Counted from the first letter of the stretch, positions 28,732-38,379 are shown. The stretch: 64,000 nt of DNA from an uncultured Tateyamaria sp. (GCF_947503045.1 NZ_CANNCF010000002.1:461001-525000); one strand, 5' to 3'. Made by a program: numbers and translations. The notes: generated by a model from the letters alone, not told the origin.

Positions 28732-31473
28732 TTATTCGGCTGCAGTTTTAAGTGTTTTGGCCTTTGGCACGCTGGCCAAGGCCTGAGGAGTAAAGACGCG
28801 CAGGCCCAGATCGTGGCGGTATCCGTGGATTTCGCTGACATCGAGCGCGCGCATGAAGGCGAGGATTTCGGGGCTGATCACCTGCCCCGGCACAAGGATC
28901 GGAAAGCCCGGCGGATAGGGGATAATAAAGCTGGCCGAGACGATTTCCTCGCCCGCCTCAAGGGACGCCTGAAGCGAGCCGTCGAGTTCCAGGTAATCGC
29001 AGTTCTTTTCATCGTAGCTGAGGTAATAGGCCGTGCGGATGTCCCCTTCGGGCGTCTCATTGTCGGGTCGGAACGCGTCGTGAAAGCGGCTGAAATCCGG
29101 CAGCGGCGGGTAGTTTTCCGTCAGGTTCTTGACCCTGCGATCAAAGGACAGCCGCTCCATCTTTGAGGCATCATCCAGAAGGTCATCAAGCTCATTGGCG
29201 ATCTCGACAAGCACTTCGATCAGATAGGCGACCGAGGACCGCGTGGTGCCGATATTGGTCATGAACAGCACGGTGTTGCGCGAGGTCTTGTTGATCTGGA
29301 TGCCATAGCGATCCATCAGCACGTCGTTCTTGAACGTATCGCCGTCCCAGCCGGTGCCGCCGACGGACAGGGTCACGCGGGTTGCATCGAGCACAAAATC
29401 GTCCTGCGCCCAGCAATCCCACATATCCGTCCAGCCCTGTTCGGTGTCGTAATAGCTGGTCACGCCGCTTTGCCGGTACTGGTTGGGGATCATGTCGCCT
29501 GCAGTCAGCACTTTGAAATACTTTTGCAGCAACGGATGGGACGTGATCGCACGGCGCATGGACATCGCCGCTTCGATCTGGCGCTGCACGAACTCGAACC
29601 CTTCCAGTTCCACCTGCCTGCGCCCGACATCAAGCGAGGCAATGATCTGGTAGTTCGGCGAAGTGGAGGTGTGGGTCATGTAGGCTTCGTGAAAGCTTTG
29701 TTCGACCTCGCCCTTGAAGTCCTGATCGTTCACGTGGATCATCGACCCCTGCCGCAGCGAAGTCAGCGTCTTGTGGGTGGATTGCGTGGCATAGACCCTG
29801 ATGCGCGCATTCGGCGGTGCGATCAGGCGCGCGTCCAGCAAGGCCTCGTCACTGGCATCGGCCAATTCCTTTTGCTGGGCCTCATAGGCCGCCTTGTGTT
29901 CGTCCGTGCGCAACCGCTTGCGCAGGTTGTTGGCGGTACGCATACCCGTACGTTGACGGTATGTCGGGCTGAAGCGGGCAAAAGCAAACCACGCCTCGTC
30001 CCACAGGAATACGAGGTCGGGTTTGATGGCGAGGCATTCCTCCATCACCCGTTCAACATTGTAGACCAGCCCGTCAAAGGTGCAGTTGGTTAGCAAGAGC
30101 ATCCGCACGCGGTCCAGCTTGCCCGCCGCTTTCAGCTCCAGCAACTGGTGTTTGATTTCGCGCAGGGGCACCGCGCCATACATCGAGTATTCATTGAGCG
30201 GATAGCTGTCGAGATAGACCACCTCGGCCCCCGCCAGCACCATGCCGTAGTGGTGCGACTTGTGGCAGTCGCGATCTACCAGCACGATGTCACCGGGGCG
30301 GACCACGGCCTGCACCACGATCTTGTTGCAGGTCGACGTCCCGTTGGTGGCAAAGAAGGTCTGTTTGGACCCAAAGGCCCGACTGGCCATTTCCTGGGCT
30401 TCCTTGATGGGCCCGTGTGGTTCCAACAGGCTGTCGAGGCCCCCGGACGTCGCCGAGGTTTCGGCCAGAAAGATGTTGGGCCCGTAAAACGCACCCATAT
30501 CCTGAATCCAGTGGCTGCGGGTGATCGACTTGCCGCGACTGATGGGCATGGCATGGAACACGCCCGTGGGCTGCTTGGAATAATTCACTAGCGCGGTAAA
30601 GAACGGCGTCTTGTTGCGCGCCTCGACACCGCGCAGGATGTTGAGGTGCAGTTCCATAAAGTCTTCCTGATTATAGAAGACGCGGCGGCAAATCCCCAAA
30701 TCTAGCCCGGCAATATCCTCGACCGAACGTTCGGTGACCAGATAGGCATCAAGCTCGGGACGGACCCGGGCGATCAGGCGACAGAGTTCGGGGCCGTAAT
30801 CCTCGGGCTGCATCGCATCGATGGTTTCGGACCCGCCTGCGCGGTTCAGGAAACTGTGCAGGATTTCATTGTCGAGCTTGGATTTCAGCACCAGCCCGGG
30901 GCGCACGACGATGGCCTGAATGTTGTGATTGAACAGAACCGCGATCAGCGCGTCCTCAAGGCTGGGGACCACGACGGCCTCGTAGGTGAACGGGTCTTCG
31001 ACCCGGCGCATCCGCGAGACGTTGGATTTCAGCCAGCGTTCCTGCTGTTCGCTGACACTATCGACGATCAGCACTTCGAAATAGGGTTTGGTCAGCGCCC
31101 GTGCCTCGGGGGACAACAGCGCCTCGTCGTCATGTTCTTCCTTGTCGATGCTGTCGCGTTCCAGCGGAATGTGGCGCCGTCGATAGGCGCCAGTGGTCAG
31201 CGCGCGTGTGACACGGTGGACGGAAAAGGACAGATCCTCGTAACTGCCGTGATCAAACAGACGACGCATGTGATCAAAGGCGGCCATGCCCGGAAAGGCC
31301 CAATAGGGTTCGATCAGGGCCAGCGAGTCAAACAGCTCCTGCACCTTGGCGCGGTTCTTGGCAGAGATTTTGGCAGGTGCGTTGCGCGCAAGTTCTGCGG
31401 ACACTTCACGCAAGGCGCTCCATCTGTCGGTGCGCAATTGCGTTGCCGAGTAATAGTCGCTGACGGAATCCAT
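28732..31473 (-). CDS. Orn/Lys/Arg-type PLP decarboxylase (fold type I)
   Basis: A 913-residue PLP enzyme, longer than the 700-750 residues of the E. coli inducible decarboxylases, owing to a long N-terminal region of about 290 residues. The PLP lysine is K568 in ATQSTHKTLTSLRQGSMIH, D492 lies in FLWDEAWFAFARFSP, and NGTSTCNKIVVQA holds the phosphate-binding region. It would decarboxylate a basic or related amino acid to an amine. The N-terminal wing has little resemblance to the usual receiver-like domain. Followed after 14 bases by the ATP-grasp gene. Exact substrate unknown. Confidence 0.88.
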   Translation of the reverse strand: MDSVSDYYSATQLRTDRWSALREVSAELARNAPAKISAKNRAKVQELFDSLALIEPYWAFPGMAAFDHMRRLFDHGSYEDLSFSVHRVTRALTTGAYRRRHIPLERDSIDKEEHDDEALLSPEARALTKPYFEVLIVDSVSEQQERWLKSNVSRMRRVEDPFTYEAVVVPSLEDALIAVLFNHNIQAIVVRPGLVLKSKLDNEILHSFLNRAGGSETIDAMQPEDYGPELCRLIARVRPELDAYLVTERSVEDIAGLDLGICRRVFYNQEDFMELHLNILRGVEARNKTPFFTALVNYSKQPTGVFHAMPISRGKSITRSHWIQDMGAFYGPNIFLAETSATSGGLDSLLEPHGPIKEAQEMASRAFGSKQTFFATNGTSTCNKIVVQAVVRPGDIVLVDRDCHKSHHYGMVLAGAEVVYLDSYPLNEYSMYGAVPLREIKHQLLELKAAGKLDRVRMLLLTNCTFDGLVYNVERVMEECLAIKPDLVFLWDEAWFAFARFSPTYRQRTGMRTANNLRKRLRTDEHKAAYEAQQKELADASDEALLDARLIAPPNARIRVYATQSTHKTLTSLRQGSMIHVNDQDFKGEVEQSFHEAYMTHTSTSPNYQIIASLDVGRRQVELEGFEFVQRQIEAAMSMRRAITSHPLLQKYFKVLTAGDMIPNQYRQSGVTSYYDTEQGWTDMWDCWAQDDFVLDATRVTLSVGGTGWDGDTFKNDVLMDRYGIQINKTSRNTVLFMTNIGTTRSSVAYLIEVLVEIANELDDLLDDASKMERLSFDRRVKNLTENYPPLPDFSRFHDAFRPDNETPEGDIRTAYYLSYDEKNCDYLELDGSLQASLEAGEEIVSASFIIPYPPGFPILVPGQVISPEILAFMRALDVSEIHGYRHDLGLRVFTPQALASVPKAKTLKTAAE

Positions 31474-31546
31474 CGGTCGTCCTCCCTATTATGGGCTGAT
31501 CCGCGATGAATGGCCCGTCAGCGTTGCCGCTGGCAGACCCTGCGGA

Positions 31547-32521
31547 TCAGCCGCTTGTTGTTTTGCCCATGGCGGGCGAAGCGTCGCGGCCAAAGATCGG
31601 CGCACGCGCCGCTCGTTCAGCCTCCAGTGTTGCGGGCACATCGACATGCAACCCCGCACGCGAGCCCTGCTGTGGTACCTCCAATGGACCCAACGTGTGC
31701 AGGAACGCATCCGTTCCACTGCTGCGGTCATAAACCGAAAAATCGACAGCCCGGTCCCGGTAGCTTTTCAGCACCTGACCAAGGCCCTTCATCCCCGTTT
31801 CGCGCTGGCGACGGACCATCGACAGGTCCACCTCGATCGGGAACATATCCTCTTGCCCGCCGGACTGGTGCAGCACCAGCGATGTCGGATCGACCACGCA
31901 GGATTTGCCGACGCCCCCGGCCCCAAGGCCGTTCACATCGATCACATAGCACTGGAACTGGGCTGCCGTGGCGCGTGCGATGGCCAGTTCGGCGTCGCGG
32001 TCCGTGGTGCCGGTCAGCACCGGGTGCAACAGCACCTCGACGCCCTGACTGGTCAGTTGGCGGGTCGTTTCGGGGAACCACATGTCATAGCAGATCGACA
32101 GGCCGAATCGGCCCACACCCGGCACGTCAAAGACGCAGAATTCGGCGCCCGGCGCGATGCCCGCCTCGTATGGCAGGAACGGAAACATCTTGGCATAGCG
32201 GCGGATGACATTGCCGTCGGGGTCGATCACCAGCGACGTGTTATAGACGCGCCCGTCCTCGGGATGGGTCAGAAACATCGACCCCGGGATCAGCCAGACC
32301 TTGTGACGCCGTGCGGCATCACAGAATTTGTTGATGATGTCGTTTTCCTGCGGCAGCTTGAACCGCTCAAGCGGGCCAAAGGGGGCCAGTTCGCTGAACA
32401 GCACCATCTGGGTCCAGGGAAAGCGCGCCATCAACACGTCAAGACGCTGCATCATGCCGTCAACGTTGGGCTGCAAGGCGTTGACGTACATCTGCACGCC
32501 AGCAATTGCGAAAGGGGTCAT
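31547..32521 (-). CDS. Nitrilase superfamily hydrolase
   Basis: A 324-residue carbon-nitrogen hydrolase with the full catalytic triad: E44 (LFSELAPFG), K111 (RYAKMFPFLPYE) and C144 (SICYDMWFPE). Members include N-carbamoylputrescine amidase, omega-amidase and aliphatic amidases, all cleaving C-N bonds of amides or nitriles. ATG at 32521 (MTPFAIAGVQMYV) fits the family start; the upstream extension is not coding. It precedes the decarboxylase gene by 73 bases in the same operon, which hints at an amide of an amine or amino acid as substrate. Confidence 0.88.
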   Translation of the reverse strand: MTPFAIAGVQMYVNALQPNVDGMMQRLDVLMARFPWTQMVLFSELAPFGPLERFKLPQENDIINKFCDAARRHKVWLIPGSMFLTHPEDGRVYNTSLVIDPDGNVIRRYAKMFPFLPYEAGIAPGAEFCVFDVPGVGRFGLSICYDMWFPETTRQLTSQGVEVLLHPVLTGTTDRDAELAIARATAAQFQCYVIDVNGLGAGGVGKSCVVDPTSLVLHQSGGQEDMFPIEVDLSMVRRQRETGMKGLGQVLKSYRDRAVDFSVYDRSSGTDAFLHTLGPLEVPQQGSRAGLHVDVPATLEAERAARAPIFGRDASPAMGKTTSG

Positions 32522-32589
32522 TCGTCCATATCTCCATGCACGCAGGCCGGTCCATGTCGGACCCATTCAAGCACTGCTTTGCACATGCC

Positions 32590-32700
32590 CTACGCCCTTA
32601 CGCAACGAACGAAAACAGGTGATTTGCACACCATTCCGTCAGTTTCTCGCCCATGGGTTGGCGCGGCCACATGCACGGTGGCAAAGACGGGTTGGGTCAC
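32590..32700 (-). CDS. Possible 36-residue small protein with strong ribosome-binding site
   Basis: Between the TRAP permease and nitrilase genes a short frame starts with GTG at 32700 and ends at a TAG at 32590. A strong GAGGAGG sequence lies five bases before the GTG, right at the permease stop. The peptide begins MTQPVFATVHVAAPTHGRE; no family is recognised. It may be a genuine small protein or the relic start of a lost gene. Confidence 0.35.
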   Translation of the reverse strand: MTQPVFATVHVAAPTHGRETDGMVCKSPVFVRCVRA

Positions 32701-32711
32701 GGCGTCCTCCT

Positions 32712-35483
32712 CTATGTCGCCACTGCCTTGGCGGGCGCTCGGGCAGCCCGACCCCGCTGCAGGAATATGACACCGGCCAGCAGCAGCAACGCAGGCAGGA
32801 ACATCAAATACTTGCTGGGCTGACCCACCGGGCGCAGCACGCGCAGCACTTCCTGATCCCAATCCAGCCCCGCCGTTTCCGCCGCACTGCCAAAGGACAC
32901 ATCGTCGATGAACAGCGTCTCGCCTTCGTTGCGGAACAACAGGCCCGCGTTTTCAAGGCGTTCTTCGCCGGTTGCGCCGTCCGGAATGGTCAGCACGGCC
33001 ACAAACTCGATCGGATCACCCAGATCATTCACACCGGCCACGCGCAGACGCAGGTCCTCACCCACGGGGGTTGCCAACGCCGCATCGGCAATCTCGGCGG
33101 GCTGTTCCTCGCTATAGGGCGGCGACACCATGTCCATCCAGAAACCGGGCCGGAACAGGGTGAAGGCGATCAGCAACAGCGCAATCGTCTCGTAAAAGCG
33201 GTTGCGCGCCAGAAAGAAGCCTTGGGTTGCGGCTGCGAACAGCAACATCGCTATTGTTGCGACAATGAAGACGAATATGCCCTGCACCCAACTGACGTCG
33301 ATCAACAACAACTCCGTGTTGAAGATGAACAGGAACGGCAGGGCGGCGGTGCGCAGCGAATAGAAGAACGCCACCACACCCGTCTTGATCGGATCGCCCC
33401 CTGACACCGCCGCAGCGGCGAAACTGGCAAGCCCCACGGGCGGCGTCACATCCGCCATGATCCCAAAGTAGAACACAAACAGGTGCACGGCGATCAGCGG
33501 CACGATCAGACCGTTCTGCTGGCCCAGCGTCACGATGACTGGCGCCAACAAGGCCGACACCACGATGTAGTTGGCCGTCGTCGGCAGACCCATCCCGAGG
33601 ATCAGAGACAGGATCGCCGTCAGGAACAGGATGGCCAGGATATTACCCCCCGACAGCACTTCGACCACGTCTGCAAGGGCCGAACCGACCCCCGTCTGGC
33701 TGACCGCGCCCACGATGATACCAGCGGTCGCCGTGGCGATGCCGATCCCGATCATGTTGCGCGCGCCGGTCTCCAACCCGTCGATCAGGTCGGTCACACC
33801 GTTGCCGATGGCACTGGCCAGACGCCCCTCACCGCGCATCAGCGCGGTCAGCGGACGCTGGGTGAGCAGGATAAAGATCATGTAGGACGTCGCCCAGAAG
33901 GCCGACAGGCCCGGCGACAGACGATCCACCATCAGCGCCCAGACCAGCACCACAACTGGAAGCACAAAGTGCAGACCCGACCGGATTGTCGGCCCCGGCA
34001 AGGGCAGCGCCGTCACCGGCGCGTTGGGGTCGTCCAGTTCCAACGGCTCTTCCTTGCTCGAAACATATAGCAGGGCGACGTAGACGATGGTGAGGAAGGC
34101 AAAGATAATATACCCGGCCGTGTCTGGGAATGCAGGCCGGATCCAGCCCATCCCGTAATAGACCCCGAAGGAAATCGCGCAGATTGCGGCGATGGTGAAG
34201 GCGATACCGATCAGTCGCTGCACAATGGGCTTGGGCACGTAGGCGCGAGGCAGACCCTCCATCCCGGCCTTCAGCGCCTCTAGGTGCACGATATAGACCA
34301 GCGCGATGTAGGAAATCACCGCAGGCAGGAACGCGTGCTTGACCACATCGAAATAGGGAATGCCCACATATTCGACCATCAGGAACGCAGCCGCGCCCAT
34401 CACGGGTGGCATGATCTGCCCGTTGACGGAACTGGCCACCTCGACCGCGCCCGCCTTTTCTGAGTTGAAGCCGACCTTTTTCATCAGCGGGATGGTGAAC
34501 GTACCGGTGGTCACAACGTTGGCAATGGAAGACCCCGAGATCAGACCGGTCATGGCCGAGGAAACGACAGCAGCCTTGGCCGGTCCACCCTTCATGTGGC
34601 CCATGAGGCTGAATGCGACCTGAATGAAATAGTTGCCAGCACCCGCACGGTCCAAAAGCGACCCAAAGAGCACGAAGAGGAAAACGAACCCGGTCGACAC
34701 CCCCAACGCGATGCCAAACACCCCTTCGGTGGTGATCCACTGGTGGTTCACAATCTCGGACAGGCTGTTGCCCTTATGGGCGATGATGCTGGGCATGACG
34801 GGCCCGAGTACGGTGTAGATCAGAAACACCGAGGCCACGATCATCAACGCAGGCCCAAGCGCACGTCGCGTCGCCTCAAGCAGCAGCATGAGGCCAATCA
34901 CGGCCACGACGAAATCCTGCAGGATGGGCGCACCGACCCGGCCCGAAATGTCGCGGTAAAAGACAAAGAGATAGAGGGCCGCAATGGCACCGATGATGGC
35001 CAGCGCCCATTCCCAGACCGGCACACGATCCTTGGGGGACCCAAGGGCAACAGCCCCGATCACACCCAGCGCAACAACGGGAATCCACCACGTCGTGGTC
35101 TCGGCCTTGGCGCCTGTCATGAACAGATAGGCCAGCACAACCGGCACGACGATGCCAAGGCCCAGCTGGAATTTGGTGCGCGACGCCGGGAAGGCGGCAA
35201 AGGCAAGAAAGATGGCAAAAGCCAGGTGGATAGAGCGGCTTTCGGTGTCGTTGAACACGCCCCAGCCGACGATGAAAGGAAAGGGCGAGGCGATCCAAAG
35301 CTGAAACAGCGACCACGCAAGCGCCACACATGTCAGGAAAACTCCGACCGGGCCCGTTGCGCCCCGTCCACCAGTGTCAGAGGACGCAACCAGTGCGTCC
35401 AGCTCTTCCTGGGACAGTCCTCCGCGTCCGGCAGCCTCGTTCTCGACGGCAGCCGCCTGTTGCTGGTTTGGATCTTGAGTCAT
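32712..35483 (-). CDS. Fused TRAP transporter permease (4TM/12TM) of the TAXI type
   Basis: A 923-residue inner-membrane protein in which small (DctQ-like) and large (DctM-like) TRAP subunits are fused, as is normal for TAXI-TRAP systems. The DctM core shows GLISGSSIANVVTTGTFTIPLMKKVGF and later LGMGLPTTANYIVVSALLAPVIV. After the last core segments comes a DUF3394-like C-terminal part with a PDZ-like stretch (GSAAETAGLDWDQEVLRV) and a final membrane segment. It works with the adjacent TAXI binding protein, using a cation gradient to import an unknown organic acid or amino acid-like solute. Confidence 0.93.
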   Translation of the reverse strand: MTQDPNQQQAAAVENEAAGRGGLSQEELDALVASSDTGGRGATGPVGVFLTCVALAWSLFQLWIASPFPFIVGWGVFNDTESRSIHLAFAIFLAFAAFPASRTKFQLGLGIVVPVVLAYLFMTGAKAETTTWWIPVVALGVIGAVALGSPKDRVPVWEWALAIIGAIAALYLFVFYRDISGRVGAPILQDFVVAVIGLMLLLEATRRALGPALMIVASVFLIYTVLGPVMPSIIAHKGNSLSEIVNHQWITTEGVFGIALGVSTGFVFLFVLFGSLLDRAGAGNYFIQVAFSLMGHMKGGPAKAAVVSSAMTGLISGSSIANVVTTGTFTIPLMKKVGFNSEKAGAVEVASSVNGQIMPPVMGAAAFLMVEYVGIPYFDVVKHAFLPAVISYIALVYIVHLEALKAGMEGLPRAYVPKPIVQRLIGIAFTIAAICAISFGVYYGMGWIRPAFPDTAGYIIFAFLTIVYVALLYVSSKEEPLELDDPNAPVTALPLPGPTIRSGLHFVLPVVVLVWALMVDRLSPGLSAFWATSYMIFILLTQRPLTALMRGEGRLASAIGNGVTDLIDGLETGARNMIGIGIATATAGIIVGAVSQTGVGSALADVVEVLSGGNILAILFLTAILSLILGMGLPTTANYIVVSALLAPVIVTLGQQNGLIVPLIAVHLFVFYFGIMADVTPPVGLASFAAAAVSGGDPIKTGVVAFFYSLRTAALPFLFIFNTELLLIDVSWVQGIFVFIVATIAMLLFAAATQGFFLARNRFYETIALLLIAFTLFRPGFWMDMVSPPYSEEQPAEIADAALATPVGEDLRLRVAGVNDLGDPIEFVAVLTIPDGATGEERLENAGLLFRNEGETLFIDDVSFGSAAETAGLDWDQEVLRVLRPVGQPSKYLMFLPALLLLAGVIFLQRGRAARAPAKAVAT

Positions 35484-35585
35484 GATATCCCCCCGACGGC
35501 ACGTTAACCGGCCTTTGTATGGATGTGTCAGCGCGGCGAATGCACCGCCGCGCTGATGTTCAATCGATCAAACAGGCATTGCTGC

Positions 35586-36548
35586 TTATTCGATCCAGCC
35601 TTTTTCGCGGTAGTATTTGGCCGCACCGTCATGAAGCGGAGCAGACAGACCGCCGGAGATCATCTCTTCTTCGGTCAGGTTTTCAAAGGCGGGGTGCAGG
35701 CGCTTGAAGCGGTCAAAGTTGTCAAAGACGGCCTTGACCACCTGATAGACCACGTCGTCATCCACATCTGCGGATGTGACAAATGTCGCCTTGACGCCAA
35801 ATGTGGACGTGTCATCGGGCGACCCTTCATACATGCCGCCGGGGATCGTGGCTGCAGCATAGAACGGGTTGTTCGCGATCAGACCTTCGATTGCTTCGCC
35901 GTCAACCGTCACCATGTTGGCTTCGGTTGTGGACACCGCTTCCTGGATCGAGCCGTTGGGGTGGCCAACGGTGTAGACGATGGCATCCACCTTGTTGTCG
36001 CCCAGTGCGGCGGCCTGTTCGGCTGGCTTGAGTTCAGAGGCCAGTGCGAAATCGTCCATCGACCAGCCCTTGGCGTCCAGAACAACCTGCATCGTGGCCA
36101 ACTGACCGGATCCGGGGTTGCCCACGTTCACACGCTTGCCCTTGAGGTCGTCAAACGTCTTGATGCCCGCATCCGCGCGCGCGATGACGGTAAAGGGTTC
36201 TCCATGCACCGAGAATACGGCGCGCAGGTTCTCGAACTTGCCGTCCTCTTCGAATTTGGCCGACCCGTTATAGGCGTGGAACTGCCAGTCGGACTGGGCC
36301 ACACCCATATCCATGTCACCTGCTTTGATCGCATTGATGTTGGCAATGGACCCACCTGTCGAGGGCGCGGTGCACTTGAGGTTGTGATCGGCTGTGCCCC
36401 GGTTCACCAGACGACAAATCGACTGACCCACAACAAAGTAGACACCCGTCTGACCACCGGTCCCGATGGTGATGAACTGTTCCTGGGCCGTGGCCGCGCC
36501 ACCGGCCATCATGGCCCCAGCGAACGCAAGATATTTAAAAGACTTCAT
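35586..36548 (-). CDS. TAXI-family TRAP transporter solute-binding protein
   Basis: A 320-residue periplasmic binding protein. The signal peptide (MKSFKYLAFAGAMMAGGAATAQ) ends near residue 22. The mature start QFITIGTGGQTGVYFVVGQSICRLVN is the hallmark of TAXI receptors, and the GKRVNVGNPGSGQLATMQ stretch follows as expected. Known TAXI receptors bind glutamate-like or other carboxylates. ATG at 36548 has GGAG-like sequence upstream (CGGGAGAAAAAA). First gene of the long operon, 102 bases before the fused permease. Confidence 0.93.
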   Translation of the reverse strand: MKSFKYLAFAGAMMAGGAATAQEQFITIGTGGQTGVYFVVGQSICRLVNRGTADHNLKCTAPSTGGSIANINAIKAGDMDMGVAQSDWQFHAYNGSAKFEEDGKFENLRAVFSVHGEPFTVIARADAGIKTFDDLKGKRVNVGNPGSGQLATMQVVLDAKGWSMDDFALASELKPAEQAAALGDNKVDAIVYTVGHPNGSIQEAVSTTEANMVTVDGEAIEGLIANNPFYAAATIPGGMYEGSPDDTSTFGVKATFVTSADVDDDVVYQVVKAVFDNFDRFKRLHPAFENLTEEEMISGGLSAPLHDGAAKYYREKGWIE

Positions 36549-36891
36549 TTTTTTCTCCCGGATTATCGTGATGATCTCTGCCCTCTTTGACGAAGGTCTG
36601 TCTCTTTTCGGGCGCGTTGCGCACCCTCCATGCTCCATTAGTCAGCGGATTCTCAAAAGAACTCAACCAAAAGCTGCGTTGCAGCGCATGCTCTCGCTCC
36701 TGTTCTGGTTGCAGATGACCAAGGAAGCATCATCGGGGAAGGCTAGCGCTGTTAATTATTTTTAGCAAGTTGGTTAAACAGGGCATCAGCGTTTTGCCGG
36801 AACATCGACGAAACGCAGGCGCGAGCGTTCACGCACAACGGAAAAGGCGGGCCATTGGCCCGCCTTCGTGTTGTCTTGTTCGGTCGGGGGT
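36549..36891. other. Intergenic region: TAXI operon promoter and gabT terminator
   Basis: No gene is supported in these 343 bases. The left part should carry the promoter of the TAXI operon; its AT-rich stretch around 36750-36770 (TAATTATTTTTAGC) is the best candidate region. The right part holds the gabT terminator. Confidence 0.5.
36844..36866 (-). terminator. Rho-independent terminator of gabT
   Basis: Perfect ten-base stem AAGGCGGGCC (36844-36853), ATT loop, GGCCCGCCTT (36857-36866). On the minus strand it ends in TTTTCC, 26 bases beyond the gabT stop. It should separate gabT from the TAXI operon. Confidence 0.9.
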
Positions 36892-38298
36892 TTACCCGTG
36901 CAGTTCTGCCATCGCGTCGGCCAGCGCCGCCTCGAACATCTCGAGCCCTTCGGCGATGATCTCGTCGCTGGCTGTCAGCGGCACCATGATGCGCAGCGCG
37001 TTGCCGTGCATGCCGCAGGCCAGCAGGATCAGACCGCGTTTCAGCGCATGCGCGATGACCGCCTTGGTCAGGGCCGCGTCAGGCGTGGCCGTTTCGAAAT
37101 CGGTTACGAATTCGATGGCCAGCATCGCGCCGAGCCCACGAATGTCCCACATCCGGAACGGGGCCACGCGGGCGCCCATGTCGGCAAAGCGGGCGCGGAA
37201 CGTTTCGCCCAACGCCGTAGAGCGGGCCAGCAGACCTTCTTCCTCGATCGCCTCGATTGCGGCGAGGGCGGCGGCGCAAGCCACCGGGTTGCCACCGTAT
37301 GTGCCACCCAGACCGCCAGGCAATGTCGCGTCCATCACGTCGGCACGTCCGATCACACCGGCAATCGGATACCCACCGGCCATGGATTTGGCGACCGTGA
37401 TCAGGTCAGGCACCACGCCGGAATGCTCAATCGCAAACCACGTACCGGTCCGGCCAAAGCCTGCTTGAATCTCATCGGCGATCAGCAGAATGCCATGTTC
37501 GTCACAGATCTGGCGCAGCGCCTGCATCATCTCGAACGGCACTGGCGTATAGCCACCTTCGCCCAGAACGGGTTCGATGATGATGGCCGCGACCTTGTCG
37601 GGCTGCGCATCTGTCAGGAACAGGTTTTGTAGGCCGGTCAGGGCGTCCTGCACGCTGATGCCATCCCGCACGGACGGGAACGGCGCGCGGTAGATATCCG
37701 CTGGGAACGGACCAACGTCCTTTTTATAAGGGCTGATCTTGCCGGTCATGCCCAGCGTCAGCAGCGTGCGGCCATGGTAGCCACCGCTAAAGGCGATGAC
37801 GCCGGAACGGCCCGTTGCAACACGCGCGATCTTGATCGCGTTTTCGACCGCTTCGGCACCAGTGGTGACCAGCAGCGACTTTTTCGGATGATCACCCGGG
37901 GCCAGCGCATTCAGCTTTTCAGCCAGCGCGACATAGGGCTCATAAGGGACAACCTGAAAGCTGGTGTGGGTATAGAGGTCTTCTTGCGCCTTGGCGGCGG
38001 CGATGACCTTGGGGTGGCGGTGGCCCGTGTTCAGAACGGCAATGCCGCCTGCAAAGTCGATGTAACGCTTGCCATCGACATCCCACAGTTCCGCATTCTC
38101 GGCGCGCTCAGCAAAGATCGGTGCAGCCGAGGCGACACCGCGTGGAACAGCAGCTTCACGACGCTCAAGCAGGGCCGCGTTGCTGGATTTTTCACTCGCC
38201 GCGTCCGGCACAACCGCGATCAGCGGCTTGCGCTTTGCAGCCGAAGTGGCGCGTTTCGTGGTCGAGGAGGTACGCTTGGCTTTGGACGTCTTTGGCAT
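36892..38298 (-). CDS. gabT: 4-Aminobutyrate-type aminotransferase with basic N-terminal extension
   Basis: A 468-residue class III aminotransferase that matches GABA transaminase, moving the amino group of 4-aminobutyrate (or a related omega-amino acid) to 2-oxoglutarate. D275 (LLIADEIQAGFGRTG) and PLP lysine K304 (ITVAKSMAGGYPIAG) are present. The usual protein starts near NAALLERREAAVPRGV; here about 39 residues precede it, rich in Lys, Ser, Thr and Ala (SKAKRTSSTTKRATSAAKRK). No internal methionine offers a normal shorter start. It diverges from the XRE-cupin gene and is upstream of the TAXI operon. Confidence 0.9.
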   Translation of the reverse strand: MPKTSKAKRTSSTTKRATSAAKRKPLIAVVPDAASEKSSNAALLERREAAVPRGVASAAPIFAERAENAELWDVDGKRYIDFAGGIAVLNTGHRHPKVIAAAKAQEDLYTHTSFQVVPYEPYVALAEKLNALAPGDHPKKSLLVTTGAEAVENAIKIARVATGRSGVIAFSGGYHGRTLLTLGMTGKISPYKKDVGPFPADIYRAPFPSVRDGISVQDALTGLQNLFLTDAQPDKVAAIIIEPVLGEGGYTPVPFEMMQALRQICDEHGILLIADEIQAGFGRTGTWFAIEHSGVVPDLITVAKSMAGGYPIAGVIGRADVMDATLPGGLGGTYGGNPVACAAALAAIEAIEEEGLLARSTALGETFRARFADMGARVAPFRMWDIRGLGAMLAIEFVTDFETATPDAALTKAVIAHALKRGLILLACGMHGNALRIMVPLTASDEIIAEGLEMFEAALADAMAELHG

Positions 38299-38351
38299 GG
38301 TTCAGATCCCTTTTCAGACTGAAATGCGCCCCCAGCCAATCCTGAAGGCAG

Positions 38352-38379
38352 CGTTTAAAATTCTCATAATCCGTTTAAA
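38352..38379. promoter_or_regulatory. Direct CGTTTAAA repeats in the gabT / XRE-cupin gap
   Basis: Two copies of CGTTTAAA (38352-38359 and 38372-38379) lie 20 bases apart, two helical turns, the second forming part of the inverted repeat GTTTA-AA-TAAAC. Their place just upstream of gabT suits an operator for the XRE-cupin regulator. Confidence 0.45.
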
